A DNA stretch of 64,000 nucleotides from Glacieibacterium arshaanense (lineage in GTDB: Bacteria > Pseudomonadota > Alphaproteobacteria > Sphingomonadales > Sphingomonadaceae): positions 817,149 through 881,148 of the forward strand of contig NZ_SIHO01000001.1 in the NCBI RefSeq assembly GCF_004681125.1, in the 5' to 3' direction. Below the pieces are notes generated by a model. It saw only the letters and a list, made by a program, of their open reading frames with translations. It made no database searches and was not told the origin of the DNA. Below, piece after piece: positions 8,691-16,167 of the stretch; the first letter of the stretch is position 1, and each line of letters begins with the position of its first letter. The position numbers and the translations under genes were made by a program.

Positions 8691-8713
8691 TTTCTAAACT
8701 GCCCATATGGGGA
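8691..8713 (+). promoter_or_regulatory. Predicted phage RNA polymerase promoter 1
   Basis: Core CTAAACTGCCCATATG at 8694-8709, then GGGAGG. The same 16-bp core is at 11541-11556 and, reversed, at 45395-45410, and I found no other copy. The end of the motif (CATATGGGGAGG) resembles the T7 promoter end CTATAGGGAGA in layout. It lies in the leader of the polymerase gene, so the enzyme would activate its own transcription. Confidence 0.6.
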
Positions 8714-8755
8714 GGAACCTTAAAGTTTCCCTCTAGAACCAAAAGGAACTTGCAG

Positions 8756-11410
8756 ATGCTTCATGATACCCAAAACACACTAGAAGGAAACTTCAAGGAC
8801 CTTAAGGCCTTGCCGGTTTCTGCAGACGTTGAGGCATCCATCCAGGCGCAGCTGGCGCTTGAGGAATACAACCTGGTCGCAGGGGCCGAACGGTACCTGG
8901 ATCGTCAAGATCGCAAGGGCCGTTCGGAAGGCGTTGATGCCCGTGATGATGCCCAGAAGGTCATTAAGGCCGCCATTCCGTTGGTGTCCTCCCAGATCAC
9001 CAAATGGTGCGAAGAGGCTGGCAAATCGGCCGGTCGTACGCACCGCGCCCTGAAGTTCCTGAACGCTCTCGACCCGGACCTCCTGGCACTGATCGGTCTC
9101 CGCTCGGTTTTCCTGGGGGTTGGTCGTGGTGGTCATATGGTCGACGTTACGATCACCACCGGCACTGACGTCCAGATGGAGCTCGAGGCGTTGGCCTTGA
9201 AGGAGCATGACCCCAAGGCCGCAAAGCTTTTCGCCTCACTGGCAGCCAAAGGCACCGAGAGCGCAAACACCAAGCGCCACAATGCACTGACCGAAAAGGC
9301 CGGTGTGGCTCTCAACTGGGGCGGAGAGGAAAAGCTTCGTGCCGGCGAGCCTATCGTCAATGCGGTTCTGATTGCCTGTGAGGCACTGTTCGAACGTTCG
9401 GTCGGATACACGCCGTCGACGCATGCCTCAGCGAAGATCGAAAAGGAATCGACCATCGTTCTCACAGACGCTGGCGCCGCGGCCCTTGTCGAACTGGCAG
9501 AAGCTGAGGCCTGGATGCACCCGCTGTTGACCCCGATGATCGCCATCCCGCGCCCCTGGGAGTCTAACAACACTGGCGCCTATTACGATGAACGCCTCGC
9601 AAAGCGTGTCAAACTGGTGCGTGGTCGCTCCTCACAGCAGAAGAAACTCATCGCCCAGGCAGTCAAGGATGGCACATTCAATGACCTCTTGGCCGCGGTG
9701 AACGCCGCACAAGAAACCGCCTGGTCTATCGATACCCGTGTCCTCGAGATCGTCGAATGGACCAAGGAAGCCGGTTTGCGCCCTTCGTCATCCTTCCCGC
9801 TCACAAACCTGCCCGTGATGCCCGCTAAGGTGTCTGCAGACGTTTGGGACGCCGCGGACAAGACGGCCCGTTCGGTCTGGAGTTCATCACGCCGCGCGGT
9901 CCGTCTGGAAATCAAGGATGCCGCAAGCGCCTCGAGCGTGTTCAACAGCGACATTCAGATCGCCAAAATGCTCGCAGAGGCAGGCACGTTCTATCAGCCG
10001 CACAGTCTCGATTGGCGTGGTCGTATCTACCCAGTGGCGCATTTCAATCACCAGCGTGGGGACCACATCAAGGGTATGTTCCGTTTCGCAGACGGTGTGG
10101 CCCTGGGGGAAACCGGCGGTGACTGGCTGGCAATTCATATCGCGAACTGCGGGGATTTCGGGAAGGTTTCGAAAGCGACCTTGGATAAGCGGATTGCCTG
10201 GACGTACGAGAACGGCGAAATGCTCCTGGAGATCGCTGCAGACCCCCGCGGTACTTATGACAAATGGTCCGCCGCGGATGCGCCTTTTTGTTTCCTGCAG
10301 GCTTGCTTTGAGTATGCCGCTTGGGCTGAAACGGGCTTCTCTGAGGACTTCCAATCGTCAATCCCGATCGCACTCGACGGTTCCTGCTCGGGCCTGCAGC
10401 ACTATTCGGCAATCACACGGAGCCCGGAAGAAGCCCGCCACGTCAACCTGGTGCCACGTGATGACGTTGGGGACATCCACACGTTCGTCGTTGGGATCGC
10501 CCAGGACCTGTTTGAAAAGTCGATTGCTGATGGCGACCAAATGGCCAAAATCTGCATCGATGCGGGATTCGGGCGTCCAACCGTGAAACGTAACGTCATG
10601 ACCTACTTCTATGGCTCGAACCAGTTCGGTATGTCTGGTCAGCATATGGAAGACCTGATGCGCCCTCTGACCAAGCGCCTCGTCCTTGGGGAAATCGATA
10701 AACACCCATACAGTGTCATCAACGAGAAGACCGGCCTGGACGATGGGGGCTTTGCGGCCGCTGCATGTCTCGCCAAACACATCTACAAAGCTGTCACCAC
10801 TGCAGCACCGCGGGCTGAGTATGCTGCCAGATGGTTCCAGTCAGTTGCTGCCATCCTGGCCCATGAAGCACTTCCGGTTGTCTGGACGTCACCGATGGGC
10901 CTTCCCGTTGTCCAGCTGTACCAGCAGTACGAATCGAAGCGTGTGGCCATGTGGCTCTATGACCGCGCGGTGCCAGTCGTGACCCATGCGGACGATAAGG
11001 CTGACCAGGACGGTAACGTTCTGACCAAGGTGCGCACGGTCCTCCAGACCACAGCGACCAAGTTGATTGATAAGTCCAAGGCGCGTTCGGCCATTGCGCC
11101 CAACGTTATCCATTCGCTCGACGCGGCCCATATGCTCCGTACGGTCTTGATGGCCATGGCGAAGGGCATCAAGTCCTTCTGTCTCATCCATGACTCCTTC
11201 GCGACACATGCAGGTAATACCGGCAAGTTCGCCTGGACCATCAAGGAAGCCTTCGTGGCGCAATACGAGACATACTGTCCCATGAAGGCCATTGACGCCT
11301 ACGCCCGCTCGGTACTTTCGGAAGAGGGCATTGCGAAACTTCCGGCCATCGAGCCTTTGGGCACCTTGGATTTAAATGAAGTCATGGGAGCCATGTACGC
11401 ATTTGCCTAA
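8756..11410 (+). CDS. T7-type single-subunit DNA-dependent RNA polymerase
   Basis: 884 aa from ATG 8756 (AAGGA nine bases upstream), matching T7 gp1 (883 aa). A longer frame from 8630 would run through two promoters, so it is rejected. Palm motif A DGSCSGLQHYSA with Asp541, motif B KRNVMTYFYGS with Lys611 and Tyr619, and motif C IHDSFATHA with Asp813 all fit the T7 residues Asp537, Lys631, Tyr639 and Asp812. It should transcribe the middle and late genes from the three copies of CTAAACTGCCCATATG. It is followed by a strong terminator and then promoter 2. Confidence 0.97.
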   Translation: MLHDTQNTLEGNFKDLKALPVSADVEASIQAQLALEEYNLVAGAERYLDRQDRKGRSEGVDARDDAQKVIKAAIPLVSSQITKWCEEAGKSAGRTHRALKFLNALDPDLLALIGLRSVFLGVGRGGHMVDVTITTGTDVQMELEALALKEHDPKAAKLFASLAAKGTESANTKRHNALTEKAGVALNWGGEEKLRAGEPIVNAVLIACEALFERSVGYTPSTHASAKIEKESTIVLTDAGAAALVELAEAEAWMHPLLTPMIAIPRPWESNNTGAYYDERLAKRVKLVRGRSSQQKKLIAQAVKDGTFNDLLAAVNAAQETAWSIDTRVLEIVEWTKEAGLRPSSSFPLTNLPVMPAKVSADVWDAADKTARSVWSSSRRAVRLEIKDAASASSVFNSDIQIAKMLAEAGTFYQPHSLDWRGRIYPVAHFNHQRGDHIKGMFRFADGVALGETGGDWLAIHIANCGDFGKVSKATLDKRIAWTYENGEMLLEIAADPRGTYDKWSAADAPFCFLQACFEYAAWAETGFSEDFQSSIPIALDGSCSGLQHYSAITRSPEEARHVNLVPRDDVGDIHTFVVGIAQDLFEKSIADGDQMAKICIDAGFGRPTVKRNVMTYFYGSNQFGMSGQHMEDLMRPLTKRLVLGEIDKHPYSVINEKTGLDDGGFAAAACLAKHIYKAVTTAAPRAEYAARWFQSVAAILAHEALPVVWTSPMGLPVVQLYQQYESKRVAMWLYDRAVPVVTHADDKADQDGNVLTKVRTVLQTTATKLIDKSKARSAIAPNVIHSLDAAHMLRTVLMAMAKGIKSFCLIHDSFATHAGNTGKFAWTIKEAFVAQYETYCPMKAIDAYARSVLSEEGIAKLPAIEPLGTLDLNEVMGAMYAFA

Positions 11411-11465
11411 AACCTCCCCATCTGTGGATATTCCGCCGATGAGAATAAGACCCTAAGACACCTTC

Positions 11466-11506
11466 AAACCGCTCGGCTTCCCTAGGGACCGGGCGGTTTC
11501 TTTTTT
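11466..11506 (+). terminator. Rho-independent terminator after the RNA polymerase gene
   Basis: AAACCGCTCGG (11466-11476) pairs with CCGGGCGGTTT with one G-U pair, followed by CTTTTTTG. It separates the polymerase transcript from the middle operon, which has its own phage promoter. Confidence 0.85.
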
Positions 11507-11536
11507 GTCGATTCCGCAAGTGAAGAACATCCCCAA

Positions 11537-11560
11537 AATCCTAAACTGCCCATATGTGAA
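11537..11560 (+). promoter_or_regulatory. Predicted phage RNA polymerase promoter 2 (middle operon)
   Basis: Core CTAAACTGCCCATATG at 11541-11556, then TGAATAG. The similarity to promoter 1 extends upstream: GAACATCCCC here and GAACGTCCCC there, each six bases before the core. It is 92 bp ahead of the ssDNA-binding protein gene, just after the terminator. Confidence 0.6.
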
Positions 11561-11648
11561 TAGACAACCGAGTTCCTGAATTACCATCAGCATCATCGGT
11601 TATTTTTTCAACTCAATCTCAGAACTTCCACACCTGAAAGGCACTCGC

Positions 11649-12272
11649 ATGGCTTCTGCTAAAATCAAATTCACTACTCCGGTCCTCACCGTGAGCTATC
11701 CAAACTATAACAGCCCCGACACCGACGGCCAGTATGCCGACGGCAAATTCAAGGGCAAGTGCAGCGGCCCGCTGACCGATCCCAAGGTCGCCGCATTCAA
11801 GGCCCAGGTCCTCGAAGCTGCCAAAGAACTCGGCGTCGCCAAGAAGGGGAACACCATGCCCCTGACCGCCTTGAAGGACGACAACGACGAACTCACCGGC
11901 TACGTCCAGATCAACGCCAAGTCGAAGTTTGCGCCGGCGATTGTCGACGCTCGTGGCAAGCCGGTTAACCCTGCTAAGGTCAAGATCGGCACCGGCAGCA
12001 CCATCCGCGTCCAGGGCTTCTTCGAGGCCTACCAGGACGGCAAGGGCATGAGCGCTCGCCTCACTGGCGTTCAGATCGTCAACCTCGTCGAACCCAACGA
12101 CCAATCGTCTGCAGATTTCGATGCGGTTGAAGGCGGCTATTCGGCTGACGACGATGACATCGGCTTCGACATCGGTACGAGCGACGATGACGCTTGGTTT
12201 GATGTCAACTCAGTCAGCGGCTCTGTCGACACCTCAGAAGACGATGGCGATGGCGGCGAGCTCGATATCTAA
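11649..12272 (+). CDS. ssDNA-binding protein (T7 gp2.5-like)
   Basis: 207 aa. An OB-fold-sized N-terminal domain (about 1-150) is followed by a long acidic tail rich in D/E and S ending EDDGDGGELDI. The acidic C-terminus, the position just after the polymerase and the overlap with endonuclease I all match T7 gp2.5, which coats ssDNA and recruits gp5 and gp4. The sequence is divergent from T7; identification rests on layout and tail more than on identity. Confidence 0.8.
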   Translation: MASAKIKFTTPVLTVSYPNYNSPDTDGQYADGKFKGKCSGPLTDPKVAAFKAQVLEAAKELGVAKKGNTMPLTALKDDNDELTGYVQINAKSKFAPAIVDARGKPVNPAKVKIGTGSTIRVQGFFEAYQDGKGMSARLTGVQIVNLVEPNDQSSADFDAVEGGYSADDDDIGFDIGTSDDDAWFDVNSVSGSVDTSEDDGDGGELDI

Positions 12273-12711
12273 ATCGGGCATCAGGAACCGGGCGGTGGCT
12301 GCTGGCTACCGCTCGGGCCTCGAGGATAAAGTCCAAAGCGACCTGACGTCACGTGGAGTGCCACACGACTATGAGGCCGTGAAGGTCCGCTACTCGAAGC
12401 CTGCATCGCACCACAAATACACACCCGATTTTCGTCTGTTGGCCAACGGTATCCTTGTGGAGACCAAAGGCCGCTTCATGACTGCCGACCGGACCAAACA
12501 CGAACTCATCAAGAAGCAACATCCAGACCTGGATATTCGCTTCGTTTTCGATCGGTCCAAATCGCCAATCTCGAAAGGTTCCAAGACGACGTACGCCTCA
12601 TGGTGCGCGTCTCGAGGTTTCCTTTTCGCTGACAAATCGGTCCCCCAGGAATGGGTGGACGAACCATATTTACAGTCCCGCATCGATGCCCTCGAGGCTG
12701 CCCGGGCTTAA
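12250..12711 (+). CDS. Endonuclease I (T7 gp3-like Holliday-junction resolvase)
   Basis: 153 aa from ATG 12250, overlapping the end of the ssDNA-binding protein gene by 23 bp in another frame. The active-site pattern is clear: Glu25 in RSGLEDKV, Asp60 in YTPDF, Glu71 and Lys73 in ILVETKG, matching T7 Glu20, Asp55, Glu65 and Lys67. It resolves branched phage DNA and degrades host DNA. AGAAG nine bases upstream supports 12250; ATG 12244 is an alternative. Confidence 0.93.
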   Translation: MAASSISKSGIRNRAVAAGYRSGLEDKVQSDLTSRGVPHDYEAVKVRYSKPASHHKYTPDFRLLANGILVETKGRFMTADRTKHELIKKQHPDLDIRFVFDRSKSPISKGSKTTYASWCASRGFLFADKSVPQEWVDEPYLQSRIDALEAARA

Positions 12712-12720
12712 GGAACCATC

Positions 12721-13275
12721 ATGACATTTGGAATTGAAAGCGGCCTTCTGGACCTCCTGAAGGTCGAAGGTGGCTATTCGAACAATCCGGCCGATAAGGG
12801 CGGTGAAACGAACCATGGCATCACCATCGCGGTCGCTAGGGCCAATGGCTACACCGGCGCCATGAAGGACCTGCCGGTGTCCGTCGCCAAGGAGATTTAC
12901 CGCAAGGTTTATTTCACGGCCCCAGGGTTCGATAAGGTTGCCTCAGTGAACCCAGAGGTTGCCGGCGAGCTGTTCGATACCGGCGTGAACATGGGTCCCG
13001 CAACGGCCGCAGGGTTCCTGCAGACGGCCCTCAACGCACTCAACCGAGGCGGTCAGGACTATCCGGACATCTCGCCGAAAGGCCCTGTCTGTGGTCCTCA
13101 GACCATTGCGGCCCTTACGAAGTACATCAAGGTGCGCGGCGCCGACGGTATCACCGTGTTGCTGACTGCACTGAATGTGCTGCAGGGCGCCAGGTACCTG
13201 GAGATCGCGACCAACAGTCCCAAACAGGAAACGTTCGTCTACGGCTGGCTTAAGAACCGCGTGGCTACGAGCTGA
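12721..13275 (+). CDS. Endolysin, GH108-type N-acetylmuramidase with peptidoglycan-binding C-terminus
   Basis: 184 aa. The N-terminus has the EGGYSNNPADKGGETNHGI signature, where Glu16 of EGGY is the expected catalytic acid. It continues with the second family block (YFTAPGFDKV, ELFDTGVNMGP) and a C-terminal peptidoglycan-binding domain. There is no signal peptide, so release needs a holin. It follows endonuclease I by 9 bp. T7 itself uses an amidase (gp3.5) near this position, so a different lysin has replaced it. Confidence 0.92.
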   Translation: MTFGIESGLLDLLKVEGGYSNNPADKGGETNHGITIAVARANGYTGAMKDLPVSVAKEIYRKVYFTAPGFDKVASVNPEVAGELFDTGVNMGPATAAGFLQTALNALNRGGQDYPDISPKGPVCGPQTIAALTKYIKVRGADGITVLLTALNVLQGARYLEIATNSPKQETFVYGWLKNRVATS

Positions 13276-13285
13276 CAATAACAAT

Positions 13286-13308
13286 CATCCTGCAGGTCGC
13301 TGGGATGT
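13286..13308. repeat. 23-bp direct repeat, copy 1
   Basis: CATCCTGCAGGTCGCTGGGA followed by TGT; the identical second copy is at 13366-13388. Each copy has CATCC and GGATG at its ends and could form a small hairpin. They lie in the gap before the HTH gene at 13462. Role unknown: operator, RNA processing site or protein-binding site. Confidence 0.6.
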
Positions 13309-13365
13309 AAATAGGCGCTGCGCGGTTGAGTCTCGCGGCGGGTTAACTTGGTCAGATATGGTACG

Positions 13366-13388
13366 CATCCTGCAGGTCGCTGGGATGT
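13366..13388. repeat. 23-bp direct repeat, copy 2
   Basis: Identical to 13286-13308, start-to-start distance 80 bp. No similar copy was noticed elsewhere in the window. Confidence 0.6.
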
Positions 13389-13461
13389 TACGCACGCTGA
13401 GGCCAACCTATCAACTTCTTACCACTGATATTCAACACATCACGTATCGAAAGGAACACAC

Positions 13462-13686
13462 ATGAACATCAAGCTTTCACCGCGGGCCGCAGAGGTCCTT
13501 GATTATCTCCAGTCGAAAGGCCGCACGACACCGCGCGAAGCCCTTCTGGATATCGACATCAACAGCGGATCGTTCACCCGTCGCATCTCGGAAATCCGTG
13601 AGGCCGGTTACAACATCCTCGTGAAGTCTCACCGTCACCCGACGACCAATCGGCTCTACCGCTCCTATGAGTACAGCCTGGTCTAA
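13462..13686 (+). CDS. Small helix-turn-helix protein
   Basis: 74 aa, start after AAAGGAACACAC. The whole protein is one winged-helix-like unit (LSPRAAEVLDYLQSKGRTTP, GSFTRRISEIREAGYNI, then a wing RHPTTNRLYRSYEYSLV), similar to HTH_39 proteins common in phages. It could be a transcription regulator. The two 23-bp repeats upstream and a terminator directly downstream make it a self-contained unit. Confidence 0.75.
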   Translation: MNIKLSPRAAEVLDYLQSKGRTTPREALLDIDINSGSFTRRISEIREAGYNILVKSHRHPTTNRLYRSYEYSLV

Positions 13687-13723
13687 ACCTCTCCTCCAAG
13701 ACGTTCTGCCATGAACGCAACTC

Positions 13724-13785
13724 AATGCCCTGCACGTTACCGAAGTACCACCCGTACCAACAGTTACCTGCAGGGCATTTTTTCG
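13724..13785 (+). terminator. Rho-independent terminator after the small HTH gene
   Basis: AATGCCCTGCA (13724-13734) pairs with TGCAGGGCATT, with a loop of over 30 nt, followed by TTTTTCG. The long loop is unusual. Confidence 0.7.
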
Positions 13786-13792
13786 ATTTTCT

Positions 13793-13873
13793 GACACGTG
13801 TCCAAATTGAATCTTTCAGACGGTAATTCTTCAAGCCCATCAGGGCTTTAAGTACCTCTGGGACACGGTGTCC
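13793..13873. promoter_or_regulatory. Pair of operator-like palindromes between terminator and membrane-protein gene
   Basis: GACACGTGTC (13793-13802, perfect) and GGACAC-G-GTGTCC (13861-13873) share the GACAC/GTGTC arms and are 68 bp apart. A hairpin AAGCCC-ATCA-GGGCTT lies between them. They suggest a regulated promoter or attenuator for the rightward operon that begins at 13934. Confidence 0.35.
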
Positions 13874-13933
13874 AGACAGACCCTTTTCATCACATTCAGT
13901 CCGAAAAACCGGCTGACAACCGGAGGCACGCCC

Positions 13934-14194
13934 ATGCCCTTTTTGATCCTATTTGCCTCATCGTTCGGATGGGTTTTCGTTCAGGCATTCCAGTCTCGAA
14001 ACGTCAACTCCGGACAATATGTGGCTGCAGCTGCCGGCTCGTTCGCGATCGGTACCCTGCAAGTCTTCGTCCTGTCCCAAGTGGTCGGGCAGGGCGCCTC
14101 AATGCTCCACACGTTCACATACTGCACTGGAGGCGCCTTTGGCGTCATCGCGGCCATGTGGACCCACAAGAAATTCATGAAACCCAGAGGATAA
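13934..14194 (+). CDS. Small phage membrane protein (holin candidate)
   Basis: 86 aa from ATG 13934 (GGAGGCACGCCC upstream). Three hydrophobic stretches: PFLILFASSFGWVFVQAF, YVAAAAGSFAIGTLQVFVL and FTYCTGGAFGVIAAMW, ending in a basic tail (HKKFMKPRG). Size, helices and charged tail fit a class I holin, but it sits 4 bp before the primase gene rather than next to the endolysin, so the role is a guess. Confidence 0.6.
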   Translation: MPFLILFASSFGWVFVQAFQSRNVNSGQYVAAAAGSFAIGTLQVFVLSQVVGQGASMLHTFTYCTGGAFGVIAAMWTHKKFMKPRG

Positions 14195-14198
14195 CCCC

Positions 14199-15893
14199 AT
14201 GACCTATGAGCGCGATGAAAGTGCCTTCGTCGGCCACGAGGCCTGCCCGTCATGCGGCTCCAGGAACAACCTGGCCCGATACGCATCCGGCAGAGCCCAC
14301 TGTTTCAGCTGTGACCACTGGGAACCAGCAGACGACGATAATTCAACCCCCAGAACCTCAAAGCCGAAAGGGACCCACATGTTCAATTTGATCCAAGGGG
14401 AAACCCGCGGCCTAACGAAAGAATACGGCCTCAACGAAGACACCTGTCGGAAGATTGGCCTTCAGATCGTCCAGTATTCCGCAAAGGACGATGACGGTAA
14501 CCCGATGCCCCGCAAGGGCTGCCTGGCCTTCACGTACCGCAATGCCGATGGCTCCACTTGGGGCCAGAAGATTCGCTACAAGGTGTCCGAAGACGAGAAG
14601 ACCTATGGGTTTCCGCACGCACCTGGAAAGCCCCCGCTGTTCCTGCAGCACCTCTGGACGAACGGTTCCGACAAGCGCTCATTGATGATCTTTGAGGGCG
14701 AGGGGGATGCCGGCGCGTACTTCCAGGTGACTGGCGGGAAATACCCGGTCGTATCGATTCCGACGGGCGCCAAAGGCTGCCTGGACGTCATCAAGAACCA
14801 TTACGAATGGATCGCGAAGTACGAAAAGATCATCGTGTGTTTTGACGGTGACGCTACGGGCCGCGAGTGGGCCAAAAAGGCTGCCGAAATCCTGCCGCCT
14901 GGCAAGACGTTCATCGGTGAGGTCCCTGGGTTTAAGGATGCCCGCACGGCCTTGATGGCTGGAGACGCTAAGGCAATCCAACAGGCATTCTTCAACCCTG
15001 AGCCTTATCGTCCGGATGGCATCTTCACGCTCTCGGATATCCGTGAGGCCGTGTTGGCGCCGCCGGAAACTGGACGGCCCTGGTGGGATCCAAAAGTCAC
15101 CTCCTGGACGTTCGGTCGACGGACTGGCGAAATGTATCTGTTCGGCGCCGGTACGGGCATCGGGAAAACCGATTGGTTCACACAGTCCATAGCGTTTGAC
15201 GTTCTGGAACTGCAGGTCATGACGGCAGTCATCTACCTCGAACAGCCACCTGCGGAAACCGGCAAGCGTATCGCCGGAAAGGTCGCCGGCAAGGCGTTCC
15301 ACGTGCCAGATGGCTCATGGGACCAGGCGGAACTTATCGACACCATTGATCGCCTGGAAGCGACTGGCAAGCTGTTGCTTGGCGGTAACTTTTCGTCGGC
15401 CGATTGGGATGTCGTCAAGGAACGCATTCGGTACATGGTGCACGCGCACGGTGTTCAGCATGTCTACCTGGACCACTTCACGGCCCTTGTTGATAGCTCA
15501 GATGAAACCGCCAGTGTCACGAAGATCGTTAAGGAAGCGGCACTTCTGGCGCAGGAGCTCAGCATCATCATCCATGGGATCAGTCACCTTTCGACACCGG
15601 AAGGTAAGAGCCACGAAGAGGGCGGACGTGTCATGGTCAAGCATTTCAGAGGCTCACGGGCCCTGGGATACTGGGCGCATTATATGTTCGGCCTCGAACG
15701 CAACACCCAGGCGGAAGACCCTCAGGAGCGCAACGTCACGACGTTTCGTTGCCTGAAGGACCGCTACACCGGCCGTGCCAACGGGAACACCATGTTCCTA
15801 CGGTATGACCAGTCGACCTGCCAGCTGACCGAATGCGACGCACCGGCGCCTGGCGGCCATAAGTTCGAACCGGACTTCCCGCTCGATCTGTAA
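14199..15893 (+). CDS. DNA primase-helicase (T7 gp4-like)
   Basis: 564 aa (T7 gp4 is 566). N-terminal zinc finger with Cys16, Cys19, Cys35 and Cys38 (CPSCGS, CFSC). TOPRIM primase part with IFEGEGDAGAYF and IIVCFDGDATGREW. C-terminal RecA-type helicase with Walker A GAGTGIGKT (Lys323) and Walker B VYLDHFTALVD. It unwinds the fork and makes primers for the phage polymerase. An in-frame ATG at 14379 (Met61) with AAAGGGA upstream is at the place of the internal start that gives T7 gp4B, the zinc-less helicase form. Confidence 0.97.
   Translation: MTYERDESAFVGHEACPSCGSRNNLARYASGRAHCFSCDHWEPADDDNSTPRTSKPKGTHMFNLIQGETRGLTKEYGLNEDTCRKIGLQIVQYSAKDDDGNPMPRKGCLAFTYRNADGSTWGQKIRYKVSEDEKTYGFPHAPGKPPLFLQHLWTNGSDKRSLMIFEGEGDAGAYFQVTGGKYPVVSIPTGAKGCLDVIKNHYEWIAKYEKIIVCFDGDATGREWAKKAAEILPPGKTFIGEVPGFKDARTALMAGDAKAIQQAFFNPEPYRPDGIFTLSDIREAVLAPPETGRPWWDPKVTSWTFGRRTGEMYLFGAGTGIGKTDWFTQSIAFDVLELQVMTAVIYLEQPPAETGKRIAGKVAGKAFHVPDGSWDQAELIDTIDRLEATGKLLLGGNFSSADWDVVKERIRYMVHAHGVQHVYLDHFTALVDSSDETASVTKIVKEAALLAQELSIIIHGISHLSTPEGKSHEEGGRVMVKHFRGSRALGYWAHYMFGLERNTQAEDPQERNVTTFRCLKDRYTGRANGNTMFLRYDQSTCQLTECDAPAPGGHKFEPDFPLDL
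14379..14381 (+). promoter_or_regulatory. Internal start codon for a gp4B-like helicase form
   Basis: ATG for residue 61, preceded by GAAAGGGACCCAC. T7 uses Met64 in the same way to make the shorter gp4B. Conserved position and ribosome site suggest two products here too. Confidence 0.55.
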
Positions 15894-15972
15894 CTAAACG
15901 CTCTCCATTCGGGGAGTGTCCACAATCCGCAAGTAACCTCAATCAACCGGCCCGGAGCCGGAAGGAGCCCTC

Positions 15973-16167
15973 ATGTTTAGTGAAGATGAAATCACCCGCA
16001 ACCGCATCGAAGTGCGCCGGAACGCCATCAAGGCCATTCGGGCGTCCATCGTCGACGGGACCTCAGGCGACATCAAAACCGCCGTGGCCCAAATCGACTT
16101 CCTGAATAAGGCCATCTCGGAACTCCAGGCCACTCTCCCCAAGCTCCGCCCGGTCTACGCATCATGA
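15973..16167 (+). CDS. Hypothetical small phage protein between primase and polymerase
   Basis: 64 aa, charged and mostly helical (EDEITRNRIEVRRNAIKAI, TAVAQIDFLNKAISELQATL). It starts after GGAAGGAGCCCTC and its stop overlaps the polymerase start, so it is translated. A short hairpin (CTCTCC-ATTC-GGGGAG, about 15900-15917) lies upstream. No family recognised. Confidence 0.7.
   Translation: MFSEDEITRNRIEVRRNAIKAIRASIVDGTSGDIKTAVAQIDFLNKAISELQATLPKLRPVYAS

Noticed and set aside
8630-8755. N-terminal extension of the phage RNA polymerase
   Set aside because: It would run through the predicted sigma70-type and phage promoters; start at 8756 gives T7-like length and a good ribosome site.
15900-15920. 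Terminator after the primase gene
   Set aside because: A short hairpin exists (CTCTCC-ATTC-GGGGAG) but there is no U-run, and the operon continues in the same direction.
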